Part shown: positions 1-5,510 of the stretch, one piece after another
Position numbering within the stretch: position 1 is the stretch's first letter
Layout of the letters: each line of letters starts with the position of its first letter
From: an uncultured Methylococcaceae bacterium
GTDB lineage: Bacteria > Pseudomonadota > Gammaproteobacteria > Methylococcales > Methylomonadaceae
Length of the DNA stretch: 5,556 nt
NCBI GenBank assembly: GCA_903839795.1
Contig: CAIMDR010000039.1
Coordinates: forward strand, 1-5,556
Reading direction: 5' to 3'
Program-made: the position numbers and the translations under genes
The notes under the pieces: model-generated
Database searches by the model: none
Seen by the model: only the letters and a program-made list of their open reading frames with translations
Told to the model about the DNA's origin: nothing

Positions 1-42
1 ACCTCTACGGAGTAGGCGTAGGCCGGAATAAGACCACCCAAG

Positions 43-65
43 CCTGTCCTGAGCTTGTCGAAGGG
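43..65. repeat. Short dispersed repeat with cctgagcttgtcgaagg core
   Basis: The 23-bp segment contains the string cctgagcttgtcgaagg. On the other strand it reads ccttcgacaagctcagg, a motif I recognise as occurring in many copies between genes of numerous proteobacteria. Only one copy is in this window, so repetition cannot be shown here. It sits inside the loop of the outer 18-156 inverted repeat, which suggests a nested arrangement. Confidence 0.45.
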
Positions 66-78
66 CGTAGCGCGTGGT

Positions 79-117
79 AGCGTTTCCGGCACTCTCGTAC
101 AGAGTGCCGGAAACGCT
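79..117. repeat. Perfect 17-bp stem hairpin
   Basis: Arms 79-95 (agcgtttccggcactct) and 101-117 are perfect reverse complements around a 5-base loop, cgtac. The stem is GC-rich and would be very stable as RNA or as a DNA cruciform. No T-run follows on either strand, so it is not a standard intrinsic terminator. It is the inner palindrome of the 18-156 composite. Confidence 0.85.
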
Positions 118-173
118 TATTCTCGCTTGCGCTCGAAAAGCCTTATTCCGGCCTACCCCTGCGTTATACAAAA

Positions 174-295
174 GAACACAGATGACACGGATAATAGAAG
201 TTTTTAATCTCATGAAAATATTACCTACGCTTAACGTATTTTCAACTAAAAATAAAATCCTTTAAAATCTGTATAAATCAGTGTCATCCGTGTTC
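174..295. repeat. 122-bp element with imperfect 19-bp inverted ends
   Basis: The left end 174-192 (gaacacagatgacacggat) and right end 277-295 are reverse complements at 17 of 19 positions. The interior is AT-rich and carries a smaller hairpin with 7-bp arms at 214-220 and 237-243 (gaaaata/tattttc). There is no coding potential inside. The size and inverted ends resemble a miniature non-autonomous element or a stable intergenic palindrome. No clear target-site duplication was found. The right end abuts the TATAAT box of the downstream gene, so it may have reshaped that gene's promoter. Confidence 0.6.
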
Positions 296-301
296 TATAA
301 T
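296..301 (+). promoter_or_regulatory. Candidate -10 box for the large gene
   Basis: A perfect TATAAT sits 45 bases before the chosen ATG, directly after the right end of the 174-295 element, and would give a leader of about 40 bases. At 16-18 bases upstream there is no convincing -35 (ataaat at 273-278 is the 17-base option), and no extended -10 TG is present. It is therefore a weak call based on the hexamer and its position. Confidence 0.3.
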
Positions 302-335
302 CGAAACCTGCAACGTTCATGCTATTTATCAAATC

Positions 336-340
336 AGGAG
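336..340 (+). promoter_or_regulatory. Ribosome binding site that fixes the start at 347
   Basis: AGGAG lies six bases upstream of ATG 347. The in-frame GTG at 281, which would add 22 residues, has no comparable site and lies inside the inverted end of the 174-295 repeat. A hydrophobic signal peptide follows immediately from ATG 347, so 347 is the preferred start. Confidence 0.85.
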
Positions 341-346
341 CGCACC

Positions 347-409
347 ATGAATCGCTTAACCGGGTTGTTATTACTTGCCACATTATTTTTTGCCTCATTC
401 ACGCAAGCC
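347..409 (+). other. Predicted Sec signal peptide
   Basis: The first 21 residues have a short positive start (MNR), a hydrophobic core (LLLLATLFFASF) and a T-Q-A cleavage-type motif before KPLTKEQ. This is a typical signal peptidase I layout and places the N-terminal domain in the periplasm. The membrane segments further on keep the protein anchored in the inner membrane. Confidence 0.8.
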
Positions 410-3400
410 AAACCCTTAACCAAAGAACAAGTACCGGAACCTCTTAAACCCTGGATAAGCTGGGTATTGCAGGATAATCCGGAGATCGCTTGTCCCTTTT
501 TATACAACAGCTATGAACAAAAAAGGTGTAGTTGGCCAACGCAATTAATGCTGGATTTATCGTCGTCAAAAGGCGTTTTTTCGATAAACTGGAAAGTCTA
601 TAAGGACAGTTGGGTGAGTTTACCGGGTGATAAAAAGTATTGGCCGCTTAATGTTACTGTTAATGGCAAGCCCGCCTTGGTTATGGATAAAAACGGCATT
701 CCTTCGATTAAACTGGCGGCCGGTCTGGAGCATCTGGCGACCTATCAAATCAAGGGGGAGTTTCTATGGGATGTTATTCCAGACCAAATCACGATACCCG
801 ATGATACCGGATTGATTAACCTGACGGCCAATGGACTGGAAATACCGGCACCTTCCATCAAAGACGGGCAACTCTCGTTAAATACCCCCGATAGCGGCCT
901 GGGTAAACCTGAAAACAGGCAAAACAATCTTGATATCCAGGTGTTTCGAAAAATTATTGATGAAGTACCCTTGCAGGTTTTAACGCATCTGGAGCTGGAT
1001 GTTTCGGGTGAACAGCGAGAAGTTAAACTGGCCTTTCCACTACTGAACGGATTTATCCCGTTGCAATTGCAAAGCCCTTTACCCGCTCGACTTGAACCTG
1101 ACGGGCAACTCATCGTGCAGGTACGTCCAGGTCGATGGCAGCTTGAAATAATGTCAAGACTTACCAAGGAAGCCGCTACCATAGCGTTCCCAAGCCTTCT
1201 CATTCCCAAGTTGGAACTTGGGAATGAGAAGGCTTGGCCGGAATCAGAAATTTGGGCTTTTGAAGCGCGTCCGGAATTGCGCATCGTAGAAATTGAACAA
1301 TTGTCCGCCATCGATGCCAGTCAAACCAATTTACCGGAAGAGTGGAAATCCTTGCCTGCCTATAAAATCAATCAGGGGCAGTCCATGGGTTTTAAAGTGA
1401 TACGCCGGGGCGATCCGGAACCCGCACCCAATCAACTCTCAATCACCAGAAAATTATGGCTGGATTTTGATGGTAAAGGTTATACCGTCAATGACCGTAT
1501 CAATGGCAAAATGACCAACGGCTGGCGACTTAACGCCTTACCGGCCACGCAATTAGGTAAAGTAACCCTGGATGGCAACAACCAACTGATTACCTGGCAA
1601 ACAGGAACACAAAAGCAGGGCGTGGAGGTGAGAAAAGGCCAGATAATGCTTGATGCCGATAGTCGCATAACAGGCGCTATTGACACGCTGAGCGCAGTTG
1701 GTTGGGAGCAAAATTTTCATGCAGTAAAAGCCGAGCTTAACCTGCCACCGGGTTGGCGATTATTGGCGGCGAAGGGCGTCGATAATGTACCGGATAGCTG
1801 GATTTCCCGCTGGACGCTGTTGGATTTGTTTCTGGTACTGATTACTGCTCTCGCAACAGGACGACTCTGGAATCACTACTGGGGGGCGCTTGCCTTGGTA
1901 ACACTGGTTATCATCTGGCACGAACCCGGCGCACCGCATTATGTTTGGCTGAATATTCTGGCGGCAACGGCCTTGCTGGGCGTATTGCCGCAAGGCCGGT
2001 TTTATAAATTGATACGCGGGTACCGTAATGGCTGCTGGCTGGCGTTGGTGATGATTGCCATACCCTTTATGGTGTCTCAAGTGCGCATGGGGATTTATCC
2101 GCAGTTGGAATACCCCGAGCAAGCCATTGAGGTTATCGACAGGGCTCAGAACCCTATGCCGGCACCAATGCCAATGGCCGCTATGGATGTCACACAGCAA
2201 CCACTTGAGGGCGTCGCGAAAAGAGCGCAAAGTAAAGCCGAATATCTTAGCTCCATGCCAGAGCAACAAGAATCGGCGGCTTACTATGACAGTAACGCGA
2301 CCAACGTTGAGCGCATTGATCCTAACGCCAAAGTCCAAACCGGCCCCGGCTTGCCGCAATGGCAATGGAACACAGTTTATTTATCATGGAACGGTTCGGT
2401 TGATTCTGGACAAGCACTGGATTTATGGTATTTATCACCCGGGATGTCGATGCTGTTAAATTTCCTGCGCGTAGTTTTGGTGACCTTGCTGGCCTTATTA
2501 ATGTTGGGTGTGGCCGAAAAATTAAGACCTGATCTTGTTCCCAAGTTGGGGTTCGGCAATAAGGCGTCCTCCTTATTGTTATGGTTTTTATTACTTCCCC
2601 TTTTGTCCATTCCCGCGCCAAAAGCCTATGCCGATTACCCCAGCGAGACCTTATTAACCGAATTAAAAACCCGGCTACAGGAAGTGGAGATTCCCGATTG
2701 TTTGCCCGGTTGCGCCCAAATTCAGCAAATGAACATGACGCTTACCGATAAAACCATTGAAATCCGCTTGCAAATTGATGCCCAGGAATCGGTTACCCTG
2801 CCGTTGCCCTCGGAATACAAGCAATGGTTTCCCAATCAGGTACTGGATAACGGTAAAGCCGCCCAAGCATTGTACCGTAACAACAATACCTTATGGATTA
2901 ATCTGGTCAAAGGCGGCCATCAGATTACTCTTAAAGGTTCAACGCCTTTACTGAGTAAATTCACGCTGCCTTTACCGTTAAAACCGAACCGCGTCAGCAT
3001 CGAAGAATCGGGTTGGGACGTGGTGGGTTTACATGAAAACGGCTGGTCAGACGACCAATTACAATTTAGCCGCCTACAACAATCGCCCCAAGATAAATCC
3101 AAATCGGTAGCAGAGCCCAATGTTTTACCGCCTTTTGTTCGCGTCGAGCGCCAGTTGTCTTTAGGCTTGGATTGGCGCGTTATCACCCGGATTATTCGGA
3201 TTTCTCCTGCCGATTCTGCCGTGATTTTAACCGTTCCACTGTTACCGGGTGAATCGGTTACCAGCCCGGATATTCGGGTTAAAGATAATGCCGTTGAAGT
3301 CAATATGGCGGCACAACAAAGCAGTATGCAATGGGAATCGACGCTGCAAAAATCGGAAAAAATCGAATTAACCGCACCGGAAACGGAGCAATGGATCGAA

Positions 3401-4501
3401 GTCTGGACAGCCGATATCAGCCCTGTCTGGCACAGTGAAACCGAAGGCATCGCCATGATTCATTTAAATAATGAGGGGCAGTGGTTACCTGAATGGCATC
3501 CCTGGCCGGGCGAAAAAGTAACGCTGCAAATAACCCGGCCGCAAGCAGTGGAAGGGCAAACCTTAACCATTGATAGCAGCAGTTTAAGCATTAAACCCGG
3601 TCAGCGCACGCAGGATGCCGAATTAAAAATCAGCCTGCGCAGCTCTCAGGGCTCGCAACATACGCTGACCTTACCTGACCAAGCCGTGCTGCAATCGGTA
3701 TCTATTGATGGACAAACACAGCCCCTCCGGCAACAAGGCAGAAAACTGACCTTGCCGGTCAATCCCGGTAAACAGGACATTTTGATAAAATGGCAGGAAG
3801 CCAAGGCTATCGCCGCCGCCATAACAACACCGTTGCTTGATTTGGGTCAAGACAGCGTCAATACCAATCTGAGTATCAGTCTGGGTCAGGATCGCTGGGT
3901 ATTATTCGTGATGGGGCCCAGAATGGGGCCTGCCGTTTTATTCTGGGGCGTATTGATCGTTATTTTTATCCTGTCGTTAGGTCTGGGTAAAATCCCTCTG
4001 ACGCCGTTAAAAAACCGGCACTGGTTTTTATTACTGGTGGGCTTAAGCCAACTACCGATGTCGGCGGCAGGCCTTGTTATTGCCTGGTTAATAGGCTTAG
4101 GTTGGCGTGCGAACCAGTCCGCAGCGGACTGGCGTTATTTTAATGCCCTGCAAATTTTTATCGGCGGCATAACCGTATTGGCACTGGGCACTTTATTTGC
4201 AGCCGTTGCCCAAGGTCTGTTGAGCTCTCCCGATATGCTGATTACCGGTAATCAGTCCTCGGCCTTTTTGTTAAATTGGTATCAAGACAGAAGCTTATCG
4301 ACCTTGCCGACTGCCACTGTGGTTTCCGTACCCTTAATAGTGTATCGACTACTAATGTTGGCTTGGGCAATATGGCTGGCTGTGTCTTTACTCAACTGGC
4401 TAAAATGGGGCTGGGTGTGTTTTTCAAGCAACGGCTTGTGGAATAAAGCTGTGCTTAAAGAAAAAGTGTTGGCGGCTGATGAAAAAAGCAATGACACATG
4501 A
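347..4501 (+). CDS. Large exported multi-pass envelope protein, function unknown
   Basis: This 1384-residue protein is not one I can name, although its conserved-looking stretches resemble uncharacterised giant membrane proteins of gammaproteobacteria. Residues 1-20 form a signal peptide (MNRLTGLLLLATLFFASFTQ, then A before KPL). Residues about 21-485 look periplasmic and beta-rich, with a Cys pair near the N-terminus (ACPFLYNSYEQKRC). Hydrophobic segments follow at about 489-580. Next come a Met/Pro-rich linker near 602-612, further membrane segments at about 700-722 and 741-760, and a second periplasmic region at about 763-1183 that starts with another Cys pair (DCLPGC). Several more membrane segments lie at about 1185-1365, ending in a short charged tail. 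The two periplasmic regions appear to be duplicates. A perfect palindrome contributes residues 282-297. ATG 347 is chosen for its AGGAG site and signal peptide. A role in the cell envelope is inferred from topology only; no catalytic motif was seen. Confidence 0.9.
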   Translation: MNRLTGLLLLATLFFASFTQAKPLTKEQVPEPLKPWISWVLQDNPEIACPFLYNSYEQKRCSWPTQLMLDLSSSKGVFSINWKVYKDSWVSLPGDKKYWPLNVTVNGKPALVMDKNGIPSIKLAAGLEHLATYQIKGEFLWDVIPDQITIPDDTGLINLTANGLEIPAPSIKDGQLSLNTPDSGLGKPENRQNNLDIQVFRKIIDEVPLQVLTHLELDVSGEQREVKLAFPLLNGFIPLQLQSPLPARLEPDGQLIVQVRPGRWQLEIMSRLTKEAATIAFPSLLIPKLELGNEKAWPESEIWAFEARPELRIVEIEQLSAIDASQTNLPEEWKSLPAYKINQGQSMGFKVIRRGDPEPAPNQLSITRKLWLDFDGKGYTVNDRINGKMTNGWRLNALPATQLGKVTLDGNNQLITWQTGTQKQGVEVRKGQIMLDADSRITGAIDTLSAVGWEQNFHAVKAELNLPPGWRLLAAKGVDNVPDSWISRWTLLDLFLVLITALATGRLWNHYWGALALVTLVIIWHEPGAPHYVWLNILAATALLGVLPQGRFYKLIRGYRNGCWLALVMIAIPFMVSQVRMGIYPQLEYPEQAIEVIDRAQNPMPAPMPMAAMDVTQQPLEGVAKRAQSKAEYLSSMPEQQESAAYYDSNATNVERIDPNAKVQTGPGLPQWQWNTVYLSWNGSVDSGQALDLWYLSPGMSMLLNFLRVVLVTLLALLMLGVAEKLRPDLVPKLGFGNKASSLLLWFLLLPLLSIPAPKAYADYPSETLLTELKTRLQEVEIPDCLPGCAQIQQMNMTLTDKTIEIRLQIDAQESVTLPLPSEYKQWFPNQVLDNGKAAQALYRNNNTLWINLVKGGHQITLKGSTPLLSKFTLPLPLKPNRVSIEESGWDVVGLHENGWSDDQLQFSRLQQSPQDKSKSVAEPNVLPPFVRVERQLSLGLDWRVITRIIRISPADSAVILTVPLLPGESVTSPDIRVKDNAVEVNMAAQQSSMQWESTLQKSEKIELTAPETEQWIEVWTADISPVWHSETEGIAMIHLNNEGQWLPEWHPWPGEKVTLQITRPQAVEGQTLTIDSSSLSIKPGQRTQDAELKISLRSSQGSQHTLTLPDQAVLQSVSIDGQTQPLRQQGRKLTLPVNPGKQDILIKWQEAKAIAAAITTPLLDLGQDSVNTNLSISLGQDRWVLFVMGPRMGPAVLFWGVLIVIFILSLGLGKIPLTPLKNRHWFLLLVGLSQLPMSAAGLVIAWLIGLGWRANQSAADWRYFNALQIFIGGITVLALGTLFAAVAQGLLSSPDMLITGNQSSAFLLNWYQDRSLSTLPTATVVSVPLIVYRLLMLAWAIWLAVSLLNWLKWGWVCFSSNGLWNKAVLKEKVLAADEKSNDT
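1190..1237. repeat. In-frame 48-bp perfect palindrome inside the large gene
   Basis: Arms 1190-1212 and 1215-1237 are perfectly complementary over 23 bp around a 2-base loop (gg). The element begins on a codon boundary and is 48 bases long, so it adds exactly 16 sense codons, PSLLIPKLELGNEKAW, without a stop or frameshift. Its 22-bp core 1203-1224 is identical to 4854-4875 in the downstream intergenic hairpin. A perfect hairpin this long is not expected from ordinary coding sequence, so an inserted palindromic element is the best explanation. Confidence 0.85.
4114..4132. repeat. Short perfect palindrome within coding sequence
   Basis: Arms 4114-4122 (ccagtccgc) and 4124-4132 (gcggactgg) are perfect reverse complements around a single base. 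They encode part of the NQSAADW stretch between two membrane segments of the large protein. It could be a second, shorter palindromic insertion or a chance structure. No second copy is present in the window. Confidence 0.5.
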
Positions 4502-4594
4502 AGCACCTCACTTGGCTAAGGAATGCGCATGAAATAACGTAGGCAACTCGCAGAAAATAATTACTCTCACGCTTCGGTGACACTGCCCACCGTT
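4502..4594. other. Short spacer after the large gene
   Basis: No gene, and no intrinsic terminator with a T-run, was seen directly after the stop codon. The only structure is a minimal hairpin (tcac/gtga around gcttcg) near 4567-4580. Transcription of the large gene may end within the palindromic DNA that follows. Confidence 0.4.
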
Positions 4595-4822
4595 AAGCCG
4601 TCATTCCGGCATGGATTCACGCCAGGCTATCCTGCCTGTCGCCCTGCGGGTAAATGCAAATCTGTTCCAGACAGATTTGTGCCGGAATCCAGAGTACAAG
4701 GATGTACTCATCAATATTACATTGCATCCAATAAAATCGAGTATAAAAATCAGTGAGTGGATGCATTACGAATGCCATCCATGGCGACTGGATCCCGGCA
4801 GTCCATGCCGGGATGACGGCTT
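4595..4822. repeat. 228-bp composite repeat with 21-bp inverted ends
   Basis: The ends 4595-4615 and 4802-4822 are reverse complements at 20 of 21 positions. The left part contains attccggc (4603-4610) pairing with gccggaat (4681-4688). The right part contains atcccggc (4792-4799) pairing with gccgggat (4807-4814). Further hairpins are 4657-4665/4671-4679 (caaatctgt), 4692-4697/4704-4709 (gagtac), 4763-4767/4771-4775 (gcatt) and 4723-4730/4758-4765 (tgcatcca). Neither strand has a convincing gene. It reads as a MITE-like or BIME-like intergenic repeat with a second palindromic segment lodged in the loop of its left half. The gene-free stretch between 4502 and 4886 is largely this element. Confidence 0.75.
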
Positions 4823-4848
4823 CAACGTTTTCAGCGCTTATAAGATCT

Positions 4849-4880
4849 GCTGTTTCCCAAGTTGGAACTTGGGAAACAGC
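4849..4880. repeat. Intergenic hairpin sharing the core of the in-gene palindrome
   Basis: Arms 4849-4863 (gctgtttcccaagtt) and 4866-4880 are perfectly complementary around the loop gg. The 22 bases 4854-4875 are identical to 1203-1224 inside the large gene, while the outer stem pairs differ in sequence but remain paired. It begins six bases beyond the hicB stop codon on the - strand, so it would fold at the 3' end of the hicAB message. No T-run follows, so a terminator role is uncertain; protection of the mRNA 3' end is possible. Confidence 0.8.
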
Positions 4881-4886
4881 CATAAT

Positions 4887-5225
4887 TTAGATGTGTGAAG
4901 CGGTATCTTTATTAACAATATCTTTGATGTAATCATTGAGTGTTTTTCCTATCTCACCGGCTCGCTTTACTGCTTTCTCGTGAAGCTCTTGGCCTATCCT
5001 CACATTAAATGAGCCCTTAAACGGTTTTTTTGGCTCTATACCCATTTCTTTGCAAGTATTCAAATAGCTGTCTACGGCCAGTTTAAATTCTTGCGCTAAT
5101 TGTTCAACTGTTTCTGCTTCGTAATTGACCAGATCACTGATGTGTTCAATTTTTCCGTGTAGGCAATTGTCTTCCACACTTACTTTGACGCTGCCTTGAT
5201 AGCCTTTGTAGTTAAAATATTTCAT
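4887..5225 (-). CDS. hicB: HicB-family antitoxin
   Basis: This 112-residue protein has the HicB layout. An N-terminal partial RNase H-like fold at about residues 1-60 (MKYFNYKGYQGSVKVS, then LHGKIEHISDLVNYEAETVEQL) is followed by a C-terminal ribbon-helix-helix DNA-binding domain at about 70-104 (GSFNVRIGQELHEKAVKRAG, then GKTLNDYIKDIV). In this family the N-terminal part masks the HicA toxin, and the DNA-binding part represses the operon. Its ATG overlaps the hicA stop by four bases (ATGA at 5225-5222), so translation is coupled. An AAGGGG ribosome site on the - strand (5239-5234) lies eight bases before the ATG. The gene is convergent with the large envelope gene, and its stop lies next to a palindromic repeat. 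Confidence 0.93.
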   Translation of the reverse strand: MKYFNYKGYQGSVKVSVEDNCLHGKIEHISDLVNYEAETVEQLAQEFKLAVDSYLNTCKEMGIEPKKPFKGSFNVRIGQELHEKAVKRAGEIGKTLNDYIKDIVNKDTASHI

Positions 5226-5470
5226 TTGATAAACCCCTTATCTTTTAGCTCTTTGATAATATCTTTTTTGGTATACAATTTTATCGTGTTTTGTGGATGT
5301 GGCTTGTGCAATTCAATGACGCTTTTTATTTCTATATTTACAAACTTTACCCGCGAACCATCGCCTTCAAGTTTTTTGTAACCCAGCTTCTTCATCAGGG
5401 CTATTAATTCACTCCATTTTGGAAGCGGCGTATTAATGAATTGTTCCAACAATTTTTTCGTTTGACTCAT
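5222..5470 (-). CDS. hicA: HicA-family mRNA interferase toxin
   Basis: This 82-residue protein matches the HicA/YcfA double-stranded-RNA-binding-like fold. A helix (WSELIALMKKLGYKKLEG) leads into the DGSRVKF strand, then IELHKPHPQNTIKLY and a final helix KKDIIKELKDKGFI. HicA toxins cleave mRNA and are held inactive by HicB. The toxin-first order, small size and 4-bp overlap with hicB are typical. At the usual G-S-x-H position of the catalytic histidine this protein has G38-S39-R40-V41; histidines occur instead at 55 and 58 (LHKPHP). I recall this GSRV variant as a recurring subgroup. ATG 5470 has no visible ribosome site, and an in-frame TGA at 5497-5495 limits upstream extension. Base composition is visibly more AT-rich than in the large gene. 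Confidence 0.92.
   Translation of the reverse strand: MSQTKKLLEQFINTPLPKWSELIALMKKLGYKKLEGDGSRVKFVNIEIKSVIELHKPHPQNTIKLYTKKDIIKELKDKGFIK
5234..5239 (-). promoter_or_regulatory. Ribosome binding site of hicB
   Basis: On the - strand AAGGGG lies eight bases upstream of the hicB ATG, within the end of hicA. It supports 5225 as the start. Because hicA lacks such a site, it would favour antitoxin over toxin synthesis. Confidence 0.7.
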
Positions 5471-5475
5471 AGGTA

Positions 5476-5510
5476 TTATATTAGCAACTAACTTTCAGTT
5501 GCTTATATAA
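5476..5510 (-). promoter_or_regulatory. Putative hicAB operator and promoter
   Basis: Arms 5476-5489 and 5497-5510 are inverted repeats matching at 13 of 14 positions (inner arms agcaact/agttgct perfect) around a 7-base spacer. The repeat starts six bases upstream of the hicA ATG. This is where a dimeric ribbon-helix-helix repressor such as HicB would bind. On the - strand a TATAAT hexamer occupies 5480-5475 and overlaps the operator; TGC-TAATAT (5486-5478) could also serve as an extended -10. Either would place the transcript start almost at the ATG. A farther TATAAA at 5523-5518 is an alternative. No good -35 was found for any of them. Confidence 0.6.

Larger units (their letters stand above)
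18..156. repeat. Nested palindromic intergenic element
   Basis: The ends 18-32 and 142-156 are a perfect 15-bp inverted repeat (left end gtaggccggaataag). Between them lie a separate repeat-like segment (43-65) and a very strong hairpin (79-117). The hexamer gtaggc is tandem at 12-17 and 18-23. Elements with gtaggcCGGaat-like ends resemble the REP/BIME class of bacterial intergenic palindromes; that family link is from memory. No open frame in it looks like a gene. It may be one composite element or several palindromes inserted into each other. Confidence 0.75.

Noticed and set aside
74..265. 63-residue open frame on the + strand upstream of the large gene
   Set aside because: It runs through the 79-117 hairpin and the left part of the 174-295 repeat, has no good ribosome site, and its protein has no recognisable features.
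281..346. GTG start extending the large protein by 22 residues
   Set aside because: It lies in a repeat end, lacks a ribosome site, and would bury the signal peptide; ATG 347 has AGGAG six bases upstream.
745..1311. 188-residue open frame antisense to the large gene
   Set aside because: Composition looks like a shadow of the sense gene (Ser/Cys-rich), with no domain or supporting start signal.
1760..2365. 201-residue antisense open frame
   Set aside because: Rich in His, Gln and Arg in a way typical of a frame opposite membrane-coding sequence; no motif seen.
2920..3456. 178-residue antisense open frame
   Set aside because: A shadow of the well-supported sense gene, with no recognisable domain.
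4657..4679. Intrinsic terminator of the large gene
   Set aside because: The hairpin is real, but no T-run follows it and it is over 150 bases past the stop codon.
4595..4880. CRISPR array
   Set aside because: The repeats are inverted and of unequal spacing; there are no regular direct repeats with spacers.
4611..4898. Overlapping open frames on both strands between the large gene and hicB
   Set aside because: Both run through inverted repeats, and their sequences mirror palindromic DNA; no ribosome site or protein feature.
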